From positions 27,490,431 to 27,554,430 of the forward strand of contig CM060104.1 of the NCBI GenBank assembly GCA_030522415.1: a stretch of 64,000 bases of DNA. The letters run 5' to 3'. The notes under the pieces are model-generated. The model saw only the letters and a list, made by a program, of their open reading frames with translations. It did no database searches and was not told where the DNA came from. Positions within the stretch are counted from its first letter, which is position 1. The number at the start of each line of letters is the position of its first letter. The stretch comes from Channallabes apus (taxonomy: Eukaryota > Chordata > Actinopteri > Siluriformes > Clariidae). Shown piece after piece: positions 15,180 to 27,935 of the stretch. Made by a program: the position numbers and the translations under genes.

Positions 15180-16620
15180 CTTTTTACTGCTCTTCAGATT
15201 TACGTCCACCGCATCAGCTAGTGGCGTAGGTCAGAGCAGCTTCTACATGTTTTGGATGAGAGATGCTATTGCCCTCTCCTATGAGGCGTGTGGGTTCACT
15301 TCGCCTCTGGGAATCAGGGCTCTTTCAACCCTGGGGATTGCCTCATCTATTGCATTAGCAAGAGGAATTCCCCTGCAGCAAGTATATGCTAAGCAGGTAA
15401 ACCCAGTCCACTGCCGAATTGTTTCAGTGCTGGAGTTTCCCTCCTCGGGTCTGTGCCCTAGTACTCTCAGGACGTACGTGACTGCATCCTCTCTCAACTA
15501 TCTTCAGAAAGCCCCATAAACCCAACAGGCACCCTATTGCTCTTGAAGCCTTCTGTCCTCCGCGCTTACAGCTTCGGAGCAGGAGAGACTTCACTTGTAG
15601 CGTCCAGCTTGTGCTCTTCAGATCTACGTCCACCGCATCAGCTAGTGGCGTAGGTCAGAGCAGTTTCTACATGTGCTGGATGAGACATGCTATTGCCCTC
15701 TCCTATGAGGCGCGTGGCCTCACTTCGCCTCTAGGAATCAGGGCTCTTTCAGCCAAAGGGATTGCCTCATCTATTGCACTAGCAAGAGGTATTCCCCTGC
15801 AGCAAGTGTCTGCTAAGCAGGTAAACCCAGTCCACTGCCGAATTGTTTCAGTGCTGGAGTTTCCGTCCTCGGGCCTATGCCCTAGCACTTTCAGGACGTG
15901 CGTAACTGCATCCTCTTTCAACTATCTTCCAAAAGCTAAACTATAAACCCAACAGGCACCCTATTGTTTTTGAAGCCTTCTGTCCTCCGCGCTTACAGCT
16001 TCGGAGCAGGAGAGACTTCACTTGCTGTGTCCAGCTTGTGCTCTTCAGATCTACGTCCACCGCATCAGCTAGTGGCGTAGGTCAGAGCAACTTCTTCATG
16101 CTCTGGATGAGAGATGCTATTGCCCTCTCCTATGAGGCGCGTGGGCTCACTTCGCCTCTAGGAATCTGGGCTCATTCAACCAGGGGATCGCCTCAGCTAT
16201 TGGATTAGCAAGAGGTATTCCCCTGCAACAAGTGTGTGCCAAGCAGGTAGACCCAGTCCACTGCCAAAATGTTTCAGTGCTGGAGCTTCTGCAGTAAAAG
16301 CTTGTCCTTGGGCTTGTGCCCTAGTACCCTCAGGATTTTCTTAGCTGCATTGTTGAAGCCTTCTGTCCTCCGCCTTTTACAGCTTCGGAGCAGGAGAAAC
16401 TTCACTTACTATCCAGTATGTGCTTTTCAGATTCACGTCCACCGCATCAGCTAGTGGCGTGAGTCAGAGCGCCACTATACTGGGTGGGAGACGCATATTG
16501 CCCTCTCCTATGAGGCGCGTGGGTTCACTTCGCCTCTGGGAAGCAGGGCCCACCCAACCAGGGTATCATCCCAGTCTCACCAGCAGGAGGTATCCCCTGC
16601 AGTAATTGTGTGGCGCGAAG
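15180..16620 (+). repeat. Four tandem copies of a decayed DIRS recombinase segment
   Basis: A unit of about 424 bp is repeated in tandem. Markers (TACGTCCACCGCATCAGC) fall at about 15201, 15625, 16052 and 16434, giving periods of 424, 427 and about 382; the last copy is truncated near 16620. Frames at 15157-15519 and 15611-15946 encode WMRDAIALSYEA, SPLGIRALS, GIASSIALARGIPLQQV. This is the C-terminal tyrosine recombinase region with the usual RAHSTRG block changed to RALSTLG or RALSAKG. Loss of the His and Arg implies no recombinase activity. Standard DIRS elements carry one such region. Confidence 0.75.
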
Positions 16621-16800
16621 GGTTGGTTCCTCCCCGCACACATTTCTTACATTTATAAATCTGGATGTTCATGCTACTCCGGGCTCACTGCCCCCGAGTT
16701 AGCTGCCCAGGCATAGCTCTGAGACCTTCTTGGCTTTGTGCGCACACGCTACACAACCTTGGGGTCCAGACACCTGTAGTGCGGCAGCGTTGGTATTCTC

Positions 16801-16897
16801 GTTCCCATAGCGTTTTCACGCAGCATCGAGTGTAGCCTTGCTAGGGAACGTCTCGGGTTACATTTCTGTAACCCTGTTCCCTGAAAGGCGGGAACGA
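16801..16897 (+). repeat. DIRS internal complementary region
   Basis: Bases 16801-16849 are the exact reverse complement of the outer left end 12608-12656. Bases 16850-16897 are the reverse complement of the outer right end. The join matches the junction that circularised element ends would form, which is the template role proposed for this region in DIRS replication. Confidence 0.85.
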
Positions 16898-16954
16898 GAT
16901 GCTGCGTCGCAATGCCGCACTACCATGTGACCGGACGGCTGTTCAGACAAATTA

Positions 16955-17123
16955 ATCTGAGGTCGTTGCCGGCTCACCTGTTTTTATAACCTCCACCTAC
17001 ATCTAATCAGATGACGTCACCTGTCGAGGTTATATATAGCCAAAAACTTTGGCGTGTTTTCACAGCATGCTTCAACGACCGGCAACGCGACAAACTGGTT
17101 CCCATAGCGTTTTCACGCAGCAT
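16955..17123 (-). repeat. DIRS right inverted terminal repeat
   Basis: Exact reverse complement of 12631-12799 over 169 bp. The outer extension 17124-17172 (CTCGTTCCCGCC, then TTACAGAAATGTAACCCGAG) has no partner at the left end but is complemented in the internal region. Confidence 0.88.
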
Positions 17124-17172
17124 CTCGTTCCCGCCTTTCAGGGAACAGGGTTACAGAAATGTAACCCGAGAC

Positions 17173-17445
17173 GATTTCTTTTATCTGGAATTATATGGTC
17201 TAGCTCAAACCCATTCCTGCATGACAGCGAGCTCCATTGTGACATGGTGTATTAAGGCTGTAATGGAAAAACTTGAGTGTCCTCTACAGAGCACTCTTCT
17301 GGAAAGCCAACTTCCTGCCATGCTCCAGTCTTTTTTTCCCGACCCAACTTCTTGTTCTTTTGTGGCTGAATGGACACATGGTTTTAAATTGGGATGTTTA
17401 ATGATCAGGTGTTCACATACTTTTAGAGTTTAGAGGTACAGTATA
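17173..17445 (+). mobile_element. Tc1-like remnant, right part
   Basis: It resumes the fish Tc1-like sequence interrupted by the DIRS element: CATTCCTGCATGACAGCGAG, then CTTGAGTGTCCTCTACAGAG, ending in CAGGTGTTCACATACTTTTAG and a TIR-like CAGTATAGTGTAC. The long frame 17011-17433 is a chimera of the DIRS arm and this remnant and is not a gene. Confidence 0.5.
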
Positions 17446-18892
17446 GTGTACACTTTATTTCCGTTAATCTACCCTGTTACCTGAACACATTCACCCCCAT
17501 GAATTATTTATAATGGTATTGTATGTTCCATGTCACATGGTCAACAGGAAGATATTTACAATCAGTAATCAGATGAGTTACAACGAGAGTGTTGGGAGCT
17601 GGAGGTCATAGGAAGGCCAGTAGTTCTTCATCAAAGTAAAAAGATCAAAGTATCTTTTCTTAACATCTACAGTGTGGTAACTACAATGACATGTTTACAT
17701 GGTCAAACATCATGTTTACATGGTCAAAAGTATAGGAACAGTGAACATAATTCAAAGCTTGATGGTATATTTCTTGCTTTCAACTGCATTAGGTTGGACA
17801 TCAAACTGTTGCATTCTTTTTTTTTTTAGTTTTTTTTTTCACAGCTTCTGCTTTTAGTTGTTGTGTATTTTGGGGTAGTTCTCCGCTCAATCACCTATCC
17901 AGGAGGTGAAATGCTGCTCAGTACAGTATGACAGACAGAATTCATTCTGCTGCTCCATCATCAATAAAGATTAGTGTACCCATGGCAGAAGCAGCCTTGA
18001 AAGTACATGCCATGTCACAATCTCCGTCATGCTTGATCCATAACCTCATATGCTTTCAATCATTAGCAGACCTTTTCTTACTCCACACATTGGTCTTTCC
18101 ATCACTTTGGTAGAAGAACTTTTGTGGAACATCTCTGTATTCATCGAAATTTCCAATTTTATTCTTGCTGCTGATGAGGTTTGTACCACATGGTTTGACC
18201 TCTACACTTCTGCTATCACAGTCTTATTTAAATGAAGGAATGTCACCCCATCACCCCTATACAGTGGAGCTTACTGATGTCACTGATGTAGTTGATTAAT
18301 TTTTCATCAATTTCTGTTTTTTTCCCCTCCTTGGTCTATCTATTTAAAAAAATCAATGCTGGCCATAGTAGAAAGGCACCAGAACACCCAACCTGACATT
18401 TATAAGACCCAGCAGGCAAAGAGCCCATTGCCACTGACCAGACCTCTAAACCAGTACTCATGGGAAGAACTGGACAAACAACTCCAATTTACAAAAGGTC
18501 TCATCCCACAAACCACAGAACCCAAAGGATCTGTTGCCTGACATCCTGGTGCCAGACACCACAGAGGCTGTGTGGAGTCATGTCATGAGAGGCCAATACT
18601 GCACTGGCAGCACGAGCCAAACCTACACAATACTGAGTATAATGTTTTGCATTTAAATATTATGGCTGATCTATCTATCAATAATTAAAAGCTAGTCTCA
18701 TTCATATTACATTATATACAGTATGATGAATATGAGGAGGCCAAATACTGAGCCTTGAGTAACACCACAGGAAGAGGTGAGAGATGCCTTAAATCTTTTA
18801 AATAAAATAAACTGTTTTCTGTCAAAATCACATGATAAAATAAGGATAATAAGGAACCAAATGAGGCCAACCATTTGTTAAGTTTACATTGA

Positions 18893-18929
18893 GATACTGT
18901 GACAAAAGCAGTCATAAATGTCCGGAAGA

Positions 18930-19023
<94 letters not shown>

Positions 19024-19865
19024 TATCAGTGATTTCTGGCCCAATCCAATCAGAAGGTTATTTGAAAATTGTTTCACTACTATGATTCTGTCAAACAGAT
19101 CATTGTTGCTAAGTGATGCTTTGGTATCCTCAAATATCTTTTAACAAAATGCAGCTTAGAAATTGGTCTGTGGCTATGGAAGTCCTCAAACGCAAGTCCA
19201 GGCGTATAGACTGGTGTAATTGCAAGTTGGTCCATGTGACAGGTGGTATCTACAGTATAGGTACTTTAAATAGCTTAATCAGCATATATGTTTGTTAGAT
19301 GATATCTGTAAGCCGCCATATACTGTACATTAGCCGCACATATTCCTGCCCAAGCATTCTACTGTAGTTTTAGGTGTTGGTGTGGTAGAGGGAATAGTCA
19401 GGCCAAACATTACAGCCTTGTCATAGGAAATGGCAGAATCCTTGTGACTTCGATTTAGGGGTTTGATACCTAATACGCACACCTTGTCCTCCACATGTTT
19501 GAGTGCCCTTTGATCTTTTTTAAACATTACTTTACCTTCTGATCATGGATTTTAAAGGTGCCAGATTGATCAGGAGGACAGTTCTCACTTTTTTTTTTTA
19601 TAGCAGCTATAAAAAATTCTTTCTTCAACAGCATCTCTTCTCTGTCTCAAAACAATATCCACACAATGATCTATTTGGTGATGCTAAAACTGAAACAGCC
19701 AACAAATGGTTTCAAACAGCAAGCACACGACCATGACCAGTAGTGCATGGTTTATCCAGGTTCTGATATTGTCAGGGTTTGGCTTAGGTTAATGTAATAA
19801 AGCCACTAGACTGTTGTCAAATTTTGGGATACTGTGACAAAAGCAGTCATAAATGTCCGGAAGAA
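18893..19865. repeat. 38-bp identical direct repeats 935 bp apart
   Basis: The word beginning GATACTGTGACAAAAGCAG and ending GTCCGGAAGAA occurs at 18893-18930 and 19828-19865 without difference. The intervening DNA starts with a (TA)n tract and has no transposon ends that I can see. This could be a tandem duplication, or an insertion with a long target duplication. Confidence 0.6.
18934..19020. repeat. (TA)n microsatellite
   Basis: About 87 bases of uninterrupted TA repeat. It is likely to be polymorphic and able to form cruciforms. Confidence 0.95.
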
Positions 19866-20459
19866 CAAACGAAAAGTAAATGCTGTTGTCCAAGTTTTAC
19901 ATTAAAGATAAACAGCACCTTATTAGTCAGCAAGCAGATTTTTAAAAGTTTGGTGTTTTCAGAGTTACTGTAGGTGGGTGTACAATGTATTGATGCAACC
20001 AAGCAGGGCCTGCTTTAGTGAGTCGTTTTAATAAGTTAAACTCCATGCCACACTTTAGACATAAACAGAGAATATTTCCAGGTTTTGACGAGCAGGTACA
20101 AATTTTAAATGGAAACTGTACAACTGCATCAGACTTCATGATTAGCATTTGATGCAGCAGAGAGTTGAATTTACTTACCTACAGTAAGACACATTAACAT
20201 GAGCGTGGTAACGCAAAAAGAATGGGAAGACATAGTTGAATGCAGCCAGACCATGACTGGGCAGAACAGGGTAGAACAAGGCAACACAGGATCATCTTAT
20301 CTTATCTGCGATAAGTATTAAGTAGTAAATATGGTAAAAACAGAGCACTGTCGGTCAGTTCCCAAATTCTAATGAATGAACATTTTACTTTCATTTAAAA
20401 AAAGAAGGGCTAAGACAAAACCTAGAAATAATAAAATGATAATAACTGACAGAGATCTC

Positions 20460-20585
20460 AGCAGGCAGTAGTGGTTAGCATTGTTGCGTTGTACATCCAG
20501 GGTCTGAGTTCAATTCTAGCTTTGGGGTTTGTGTGCATGTTCTCCCCTTGCTTGGTGGGTTTCCTGTGGGTGAGTGAGTGAGTGA
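20460..20585 (+). mobile_element. tRNA-headed interspersed repeat (copy 2), truncated
   Basis: It has the head AGTAGTGGTTAGCATTG and the segment GCTTGGTGGGTTTCCTGTGG, then jumps to a GTGAGTGAGTGAGTG tail. It is an internally deleted copy of the family described at 4496-4850. Confidence 0.55.
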
Positions 20586-22122
20586 GTGATTTCAGTAATA
20601 TAATTGGGAAAATTCCTAGCATGGTCTTGAATTTCTCATGACATTATCATGAACTGTATGCTAATAGTATTTTGTGCATTCTGCACTAACAGTTCAACCG
20701 TTTTACTTATTCAAGAGAAAACTGCAGCAAAGAAAACCCTTTAAAAATGCAGTGCAATTATTGCCATGAGATGTGTGAGCATTTTTAATGAATAGTTAAT
20801 CACATATCCAAAGATAAAATTACTAAAAATCGAGTTTATTTTAAAAGTTAAAAGAAGTAAATGGCACCCCAAACACGGAATCAACCAAATCATGATTCGG
20901 ACCATTATAAGTCAAACTGTATTAAAATCAGCTTGGATTAGTTCCTGAATTTACTGAAAGGGGTGAAGCATTATTGTAGCAGTGGATGCAGTGTTAGTCA
21001 TCCTGGTAATGATATTTGGCAGTGCAATGTTTATTGTTGATTCAAACAGAAGGGAAATGATTATGATGATGGTGTAATGACAGTAATAAGAGAAATCACA
21101 GTAATACCAATAACAACGGGAATAGCGCTGATGATTGGTGGTTTGATTGTTTACATGAGTAATGATGATGATAGTGTTTCTAGAAATGACTGTTGTTGCA
21201 AATTCAGGCCACACCCCCAAATATTTGATGAAAGACTGTGGAACTGCAGTATATAAATGGTGCAATCTCTGAGATCCTAAGTTGGCCACACCCTCCATTA
21301 AAGGGTCCCTCCCAAAAAATAAGAATAGTAAGAGTGGTGTTTGAATGTTTGAAGGTCTAAAAGACTAAAGCATCACTTTATTCAGGTTGAGATGAAAAGC
21401 CGTTTAACCGCACACAAAATATCTTTTGTCCTTATGGCCATAAAATTATACAACTCTTCTCTGTAACGTGGACACTATAGACAGAGTCGCCTTTAGTAAC
21501 ATTAATGCAGTATTACATACCTGGACAATTAGTGCAATAGCTACCAATGCTCTTAGGTCATACCACATTTCAAGTGCAATTTCTGATTTTAATTACACCT
21601 ATACAGTATGCCTTTGCAATATTTACATACACATATAAGCTAGTTTATTTACACATATAATAGAATTTATTTACACATATACTTTACCCATGCAGTATTT
21701 ACTTAACAATGCTCTTGGGCATTACCATAGCAAACCCTGAATTACTCATATAACTACACATATTGCGATTGCACTTTTGCACATATAACTGGTGCAATAT
21801 CTTTCCTTTTTTTCCCCCTCACATGTGCAATATCTGTATATAGAATTATGTTTAGCATGCAACTTAGATTTTTTCATTTGATTTATTTATTAATCTTTTC
21901 CTTTCCTCCTGTAAATGACTGTAAACAACTGTTACCAAGTATAAGCAATTTCCCTCTGGGACTAAGAAAGTTCTTTGGATGTTGAACCTTAATGGAAGAA
22001 AGTGTTAAAAATTAAGAAAAAAAAAGACTAACATGCTAATTATTTTTTTTCCCCGTTAAGTGTGTGTATAAATGACAGTGATCATGGTAATGGCTATATT
22101 AGGCTCACATGACGTGACACTA

Positions 22123-22347
<225 letters not shown>

Positions 22348-22348
22348 C

Positions 22349-22353
<5 letters not shown>

Positions 22354-22414
<61 letters not shown>
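22354..22414. repeat. (CA)n microsatellite at the olfm3 exon 4 acceptor
   Basis: Thirty AC/CA units start six bases from the exon 4 splice acceptor. On the transcribed sense strand this is (UG)n, filling the place of the polypyrimidine tract. Confidence 0.95.
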
Positions 22415-22416
<2 letters not shown>

Positions 22417-22559
22417 TTTGTCTTGCTATCTTGAGCAACTGCCCAATACCTTCACCAACAACTTACCCTAATGTCAGTACCAAAGAGGCACAAGCTGTAC
22501 TTTTTTATTAAAACCCCACAGCCAAATCTCTATAAAGAAGGTAAATTGTCATCTTTTTC

Positions 22560-22707
22560 CAATGCCATTGTGTTATTACATTTCCAGGTGCATGTGGATG
22601 ACAAGGAGCTGAATTTCAATCTGTTGTATGGACTCATGTCTAAAGGTGTCCCACAAGGTTCAATTTTAGGTTCACTTTTGTTACTAAGGATATTGTTTCT
22701 TCTGTAG
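22560..22707 (+). pseudogene. LINE reverse-transcriptase fragment
   Basis: The frame ending at 22707 contains MSKGVPQGSILGSLLLLRILF, a close match to the GVPQGSILGPLLF block of non-LTR reverse transcriptases. The surrounding residues do not align with confidence and no catalytic YxDD is present. It is a short dead fragment of an unidentified LINE. Confidence 0.55.
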
Positions 22708-24584
22708 CAGCCTATTATGTAAATCTTCTACTGCTACATATTAGAGAGAAATAATAAATTCTAGTGTCTGAAACCCATTAGTGTTTGATCATGGTGAAAA
22801 ACTAATTATATGGGGATATGCCTATTGCATGGGAATATAAGATATTATAAGAAAGTTCCACATAACACAAGTTTTCTGTGTTACATTAATGTGCAAAACA
22901 CATACTTAACAAGTTGCTGTAATTAAATGCCTATACCAAATACTTCCTTTAATATAAGTACCAATAAACATTGACTTTTTAACTTTTGGATCTCTCCTGG
23001 GAACCAGTCTGAATATGTTCTCTTACTGAGTGTAAATACATTACGCGAGCGGGGTAAAGAATCTGATCTCAATAAAATTTAGTTTTATTCATAAATTTCA
23101 GTACATTCTACTCTTAGTGATAAATCTGGATTTAGAGAAAAATACTGTAATTTTACTGATTGTCTGAATACATACAATTTTGCACAAAGACTAGCCTTCG
23201 GGTCATCTGCAAAACATCTTTAAAACGACTCCTTAAACGGTCTTTATGTTGACTAGGTAAATAGTCAGGTATTAATATTTTTTCAAGCTTTAATGGTTCC
23301 TGAAGATGTCCCCAGTGGGTCTCTGGTCCTGAAGACATTCCCAATTTGTATCCAGCTCTGGAGACATCCCCCATGGACCTCTAGCGTCCCCGGCGGGTCA
23401 GCAGTCCAGAAGACATCCTCAATGGCTTTATTGTCTTTAATGTCTCTACTACTGAAGCTGTCCTACAGTCCTACCTACTAGGATTGTACTTTTATACAAT
23501 ATTGCTTTGCACTTGTTTCAGAATTAAAATAAATGAATAAATTTTAAGCCTGAAAGGTATCCCACACAGCTCAGTTGTTGGTCAGTTTCTGTTTTTAATT
23601 TATAATTAATGTTATTTGTTGGACATGTTTTTTTAATTTCATTTAATTTAATTTTAACTTTAAACATGAATCGGAGAACAAACAACATTTTGTCTGTTTT
23701 CCTTGTTGTTTTTCCCTACTGTCTATACAGCAGTAATAATTGGATAGAAGAGAATAAATATATTTCAAGCCTTTGAAAACTTTTTCCTGTCCCTTTGAAC
23801 ATTTGCCTGATTAATGTTCATTAAGGCTTGTAATTGACCTCACCAAGCCTCAGCAGAGGATCTGCTACAGAAACCATGTGTAAAAAAAAACATGGAGTGC
23901 ATTACATTAGCACCAGCCAGTTTTCTTCCATCCATTGGTGATATATATATATATTTTTTTTTTGAGCACTTGGTTCAGTCTGATGAAATACTTTTCTCAG
24001 TATGCAATCTGGAATTGCATACATCCAGTTGATAACTTCTCCGCTAAGCATTAAAATTCATAGCATTAACTTATTTTCAAATGCAAATACAACCAAATTG
24101 ATTTTGTTGATAAAAGAGACCATAGTACTCCAAGTCTCTCCCCTAAGTACCTGCACTGAAAGGCTGACAGGACATACACTGCCTCAACATGAGGATATAA
24201 GTGATCTCATGAACCTATTGATTTCCTTTACAAAAATTAAATATAGTTTCCTTCTGTACTGCAGCTTAATGATTGTGGAAACATATGTCCTCTGAGCTCT
24301 TACCATAGTGTTGTGCTCCACAGGCATGCTTTCATTACCATGCTGAAGTCTGTGGGTGTGTTTATCATTCAGAGGTCAGATTTATCACAGCATGCAGCCA
24401 CAATATGCATCACCGCACACTGGATGCTAAAGTCAGGTGCACCGCACTAGCAGCTTAAATTAGTTTCTGTTTATTTACGAGGCTCTCATTGGTTTATATC
24501 TGTGTCGACCTTGAAAAATCGGGTCTAGCGATGGAGTTTCCTAACAAGCTGCGATATGCGGAAAAAAAACTTAATTCACTGTGC

Positions 24585-24653
24585 TGTAAAATACACTGCA
24601 TGGCTAAAAAAAGTTGCACACTCTAAGATTTCATTCAGTCACATTTAGTTTTC

Positions 24654-24712
<59 letters not shown>

Positions 24713-24920
24713 TGGTGACCAGAAAATGATTGCTCATGCTCCCAGAATTACTCCTTCACACTTTCTGGACATGAGGAATATGCCCTGTGCCATCAGGAAA
24801 GAACAACTCCATAGATGTGATAACCTGGTGTTTTCTTATGAACACACAGCTGTTTAAGTTAACCCAGTTCCAGTAATCTCCTTAGTTGTTTTCTTGCAGG
24901 TTCACAGGACGCCTGGCTGC
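24585..24920. mobile_element. Tc1-type non-autonomous element fragment
   Basis: It starts ACACTGCATGGCTAAAAAAAG, has a (CA)n insert at 24657-24710 and shares ATTGCTCATGCTCCCAGAA, then CCATAGATGTGATAACCTGG with the element at 54555-55918. The right end is unclear. It is probably a partial copy of the same family. Confidence 0.5.
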
Positions 24921-25179
24921 TAGCACAGGGATCTTAGGGCACAGGATGGGGTGCCAACTCATTACAAGGCACACACACGCACCTATCCTATATAATTTTA
25001 AGGTGACAATCTTTTTTTTCTCTACTTGGCTGTGTTGCAAATAAGGTTTAATAAAATGAGTCTGAATTACAATCAAATTTGACCAAATCTTTCAACAATA
25101 AAGCACAGCTGTTGCAGAAACAAAAATTGCTTTTATCTTCTATAAAAACTGTCTAGACTGAAGTATGGATCAACAACAC

Positions 25180-25305
25180 AAGTTATCATTCATTCATTCA
25201 TCTTCTATACCGCTTTATCCTGTATCGCGGGGACCTGGAGTCTATCCCAGGAGACTCAGGGCACGAGGCAGGGTACACCCTGGACAGCGTGCCAATCCAT
25301 CACAG

Positions 25306-25362
<57 letters not shown>

Positions 25363-25555
25363 ATTCACACACTATGGTCAATTTGGGAACGCCAATTAGC
25401 CTAATCTGCATATCTTTGGACTGTGGGAGGAAACCGGAGTACCCGGAGGAAACCCACCAAGCATGGGGAGAACATGCAAACTCCATACACACAGAGACGG
25501 GAATCGAGCCTGGCCGGGAATCGAACCCGGACCCTGGAGGTGCAAGGCTGTAAGA
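25180..25555 (-). mobile_element. tRNA-headed interspersed repeat (copy 3)
   Basis: A long copy in reverse. The tail end CATTCATTCATCTTCTATACC is at the left, then CTATCCCAGGAGAC, a (CA)n tract (25308-25360), GGAGGAAACCGGAGTACCCG, and the head GGGAATCGAACCCGGACCC at the right. It lies just 3' (in gene sense) of exon 3. Confidence 0.7.
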
Positions 25556-25686
25556 GATATACTGTATATGCTTAAAATAAAGTTTTAGTTAATCGTATAA
25601 GAAATTGCAACTACTAAAAAACATTATGGAATTGAAATTGACAGTTTATTCATGATCCATACTGTAGCTCTAGAAGACACTGGTTA

Positions 25687-25869
<183 letters not shown>

Positions 25870-26644
25870 TCACTGCACGTTAGCACGTAGCGCCATTTAT
25901 CAATTCCCATCAGTCCTCTGGCACTCTATTTCATTCTCTAAGGCACTAATTCATCAGGGAAAGCTGAATCAGGCATGTTCGAGCCCAGAAAAAATACCAC
26001 AATGCAATACAGAGTCCTGCTCTGCTCTTACAGATTTTAATATTCTCCAGCATGACTCGTTCGGTTTGTCACACATTTATCCAGCAGTGGTCAATGTGGA
26101 AAAACAGAGGACTGTGGGTACAAATGACCAGGGTGGGGGTTTGGGAGATGATGGATCTGTGGATATACTGTAACCATTAGCGGGTAAGATGCTGGTTATG
26201 ACTAGGTATGAAATGAATCTCTGTCCCTTTAGAACAAGGGGTGAATAGCTGAGCTAGCAATCTGGACTCGGGGAAAAATCATTCTTGCCTTATTAGATTT
26301 TAATAACTTTTATTTAGCATTAGTGTATATGATCAGAGCATTAACATTGTGTGATAGGGAAGATTTACTCTGTTTCTTTTAAACTCTATTTTCCATTTAC
26401 ACCAATTATTGTGAAATGTCCAAAAAACATCTTGAAACAGCAGGTTTCCCTACTAGCATTTCATTGACTCTGTAGATGTACTCCGCACAATTAAGTTGAA
26501 TCTAATCTAGTCTAGTCTATCATATTTGATTTCTTTAAGTTATTACTACAAAATTGCCTGAATATGGCGAACAATATTTCGGTTACTGAAACTGGAGACT
26601 ACTTCTCTATAGTTAAATAAATGGCTCATTTAATTAATATCTCA

Positions 26645-26985
26645 ATTATCATTCATCTTCTATACCGCTTTATCCTTATATACAGGGTCGCGGGGGCCCG
26701 GAGCCTATCCCAGGAAACTTAGGGCACAAGGCGGGGTACACCCTGGACAGGGTGCCAATCGCAGGACACACACACATACACACACTCATTCACACACTAT
26801 GGCCAATTTGGAATGTCAATTAACCTAACCTACATGTCTTTGGGAGGAAACCGGAGTACCCGGAGGAAACCCACCAAGCACGGGGAGAACATGCAAACTC
26901 CATGCACACAGAGATGGGAATCGAACCCGGACCCTGGCGGTGCAAGGTGACAGTGCTAACCACTACACCACCGTGCCGCCTATCT
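26645..26985 (-). mobile_element. tRNA-headed interspersed repeat (copy 4)
   Basis: Nearly full-length reversed copy. The tail CATTCATCTTCTATACCGC is at the left and the head CTAACCACTACACCACCGTG at the right. On the minus strand the head reads CACGGTGGTGTAGTGGTTAG, then GGGTTCGATTCCC, which are A- and B-box-like. It is the best copy in the window for deriving a consensus. Confidence 0.7.
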
Positions 26986-27935
26986 CAATTAATTATTTTT
27001 TTTAAATAACACATTTTAAGTCCATTTGTCATTAGGCTTAGATTATGTGGATTGTCCGAGAAGCGTGATTTTCTATCAAAGCAGAAACACATGATCATTT
27101 CAGCTTTCATAAAAATAACAAAACGAACCACTATAACAAGTTCTGTGGTGTTTCTGTAAAATACATTCATTAGTTACAATAACAAAAGTAGACTAATCTA
27201 TACATTTGGAGTAATAACCAACCTGTACATTTGATTAATAATCTTGTTCAATCGTCTTCATTCTGAACGTCTTTTCTTATCATGAAGATATTTTTGAAGT
27301 GTTGCACGTTCCTCTGCCTAATGCAGTTGAGCCAGTGCTTCTTTTCCGTTTCTCCTGCATTAACAAATGTGTGAAAATCTGACATGATGAACAGTCTTAA
27401 GTGTTTTCACCTTATCTTACAGCAGGCATCGTTTCTTAGGTGGCAGCGTAGAGGATCCATAAACCAGAAGCGAGGACTCATTCAGGGGATTTAAAGAATA
27501 TCGAGCCATTAATAAATATCAGTGATGTTATTAGCATATTGTACGGATCTGCTAAATTAAGTACATGCATTAATCACTAATGTAGCTATTAAGCATTGGA
27601 CTTCTACAGTAATGAGACTGATACTGTAGAATAAACTCTACTGACCAGGCAGCAATGCACCTGTGTCTACTGGAGGACCCATGGCTCTTGTTCCCCTACA
27701 GTAAGTCAGTGTAGAAGGCCTCTTTGCCTACGATTCTTATTATGGAAATTATACAAATAATAACTATATTTTTTACCATGATACCCCAAGTGACTCTTTT
27801 AAATGAAAAAGTATGGATAAGACATGGTTTGTGTCCTACAAAAACTCTATGTTTATGCAATTTAAAACATATTTCCGCAATGACAGAGTTGCTTCTTATA
27901 AAATACTGTGCAATTTATTGAAAATATGTTTTATA

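Larger units (their letters stand above)
12608..17172 (+). mobile_element. DIRS-like tyrosine-recombinase retroelement
   Basis: A 4,565-bp element with DIRS architecture. Inverted repeats of 169 bp at 12631-12799 and 16955-17123 are identical base for base by my reading. An internal complementary region contains the reverse complement of the outer left end (16801-16849 pairs with 12608-12656) joined at 16849/16850 to the reverse complement of the outer right end (16850-16897 pairs with about 17125-17172). Coding remains run in order on the plus strand: a gag-like region, reverse transcriptase, RNase H, and recombinase C-terminal segments. The identical arms suggest recent activity or conversion, yet the coding part is broken, so it was probably mobilised in trans. 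I see no target-site duplication, as expected for this class. Confidence 0.88.

Noticed and set aside
17011..17433. 140-codon open frame
   Set aside because: A chimera of the DIRS right arm and the adjacent Tc1 remnant.
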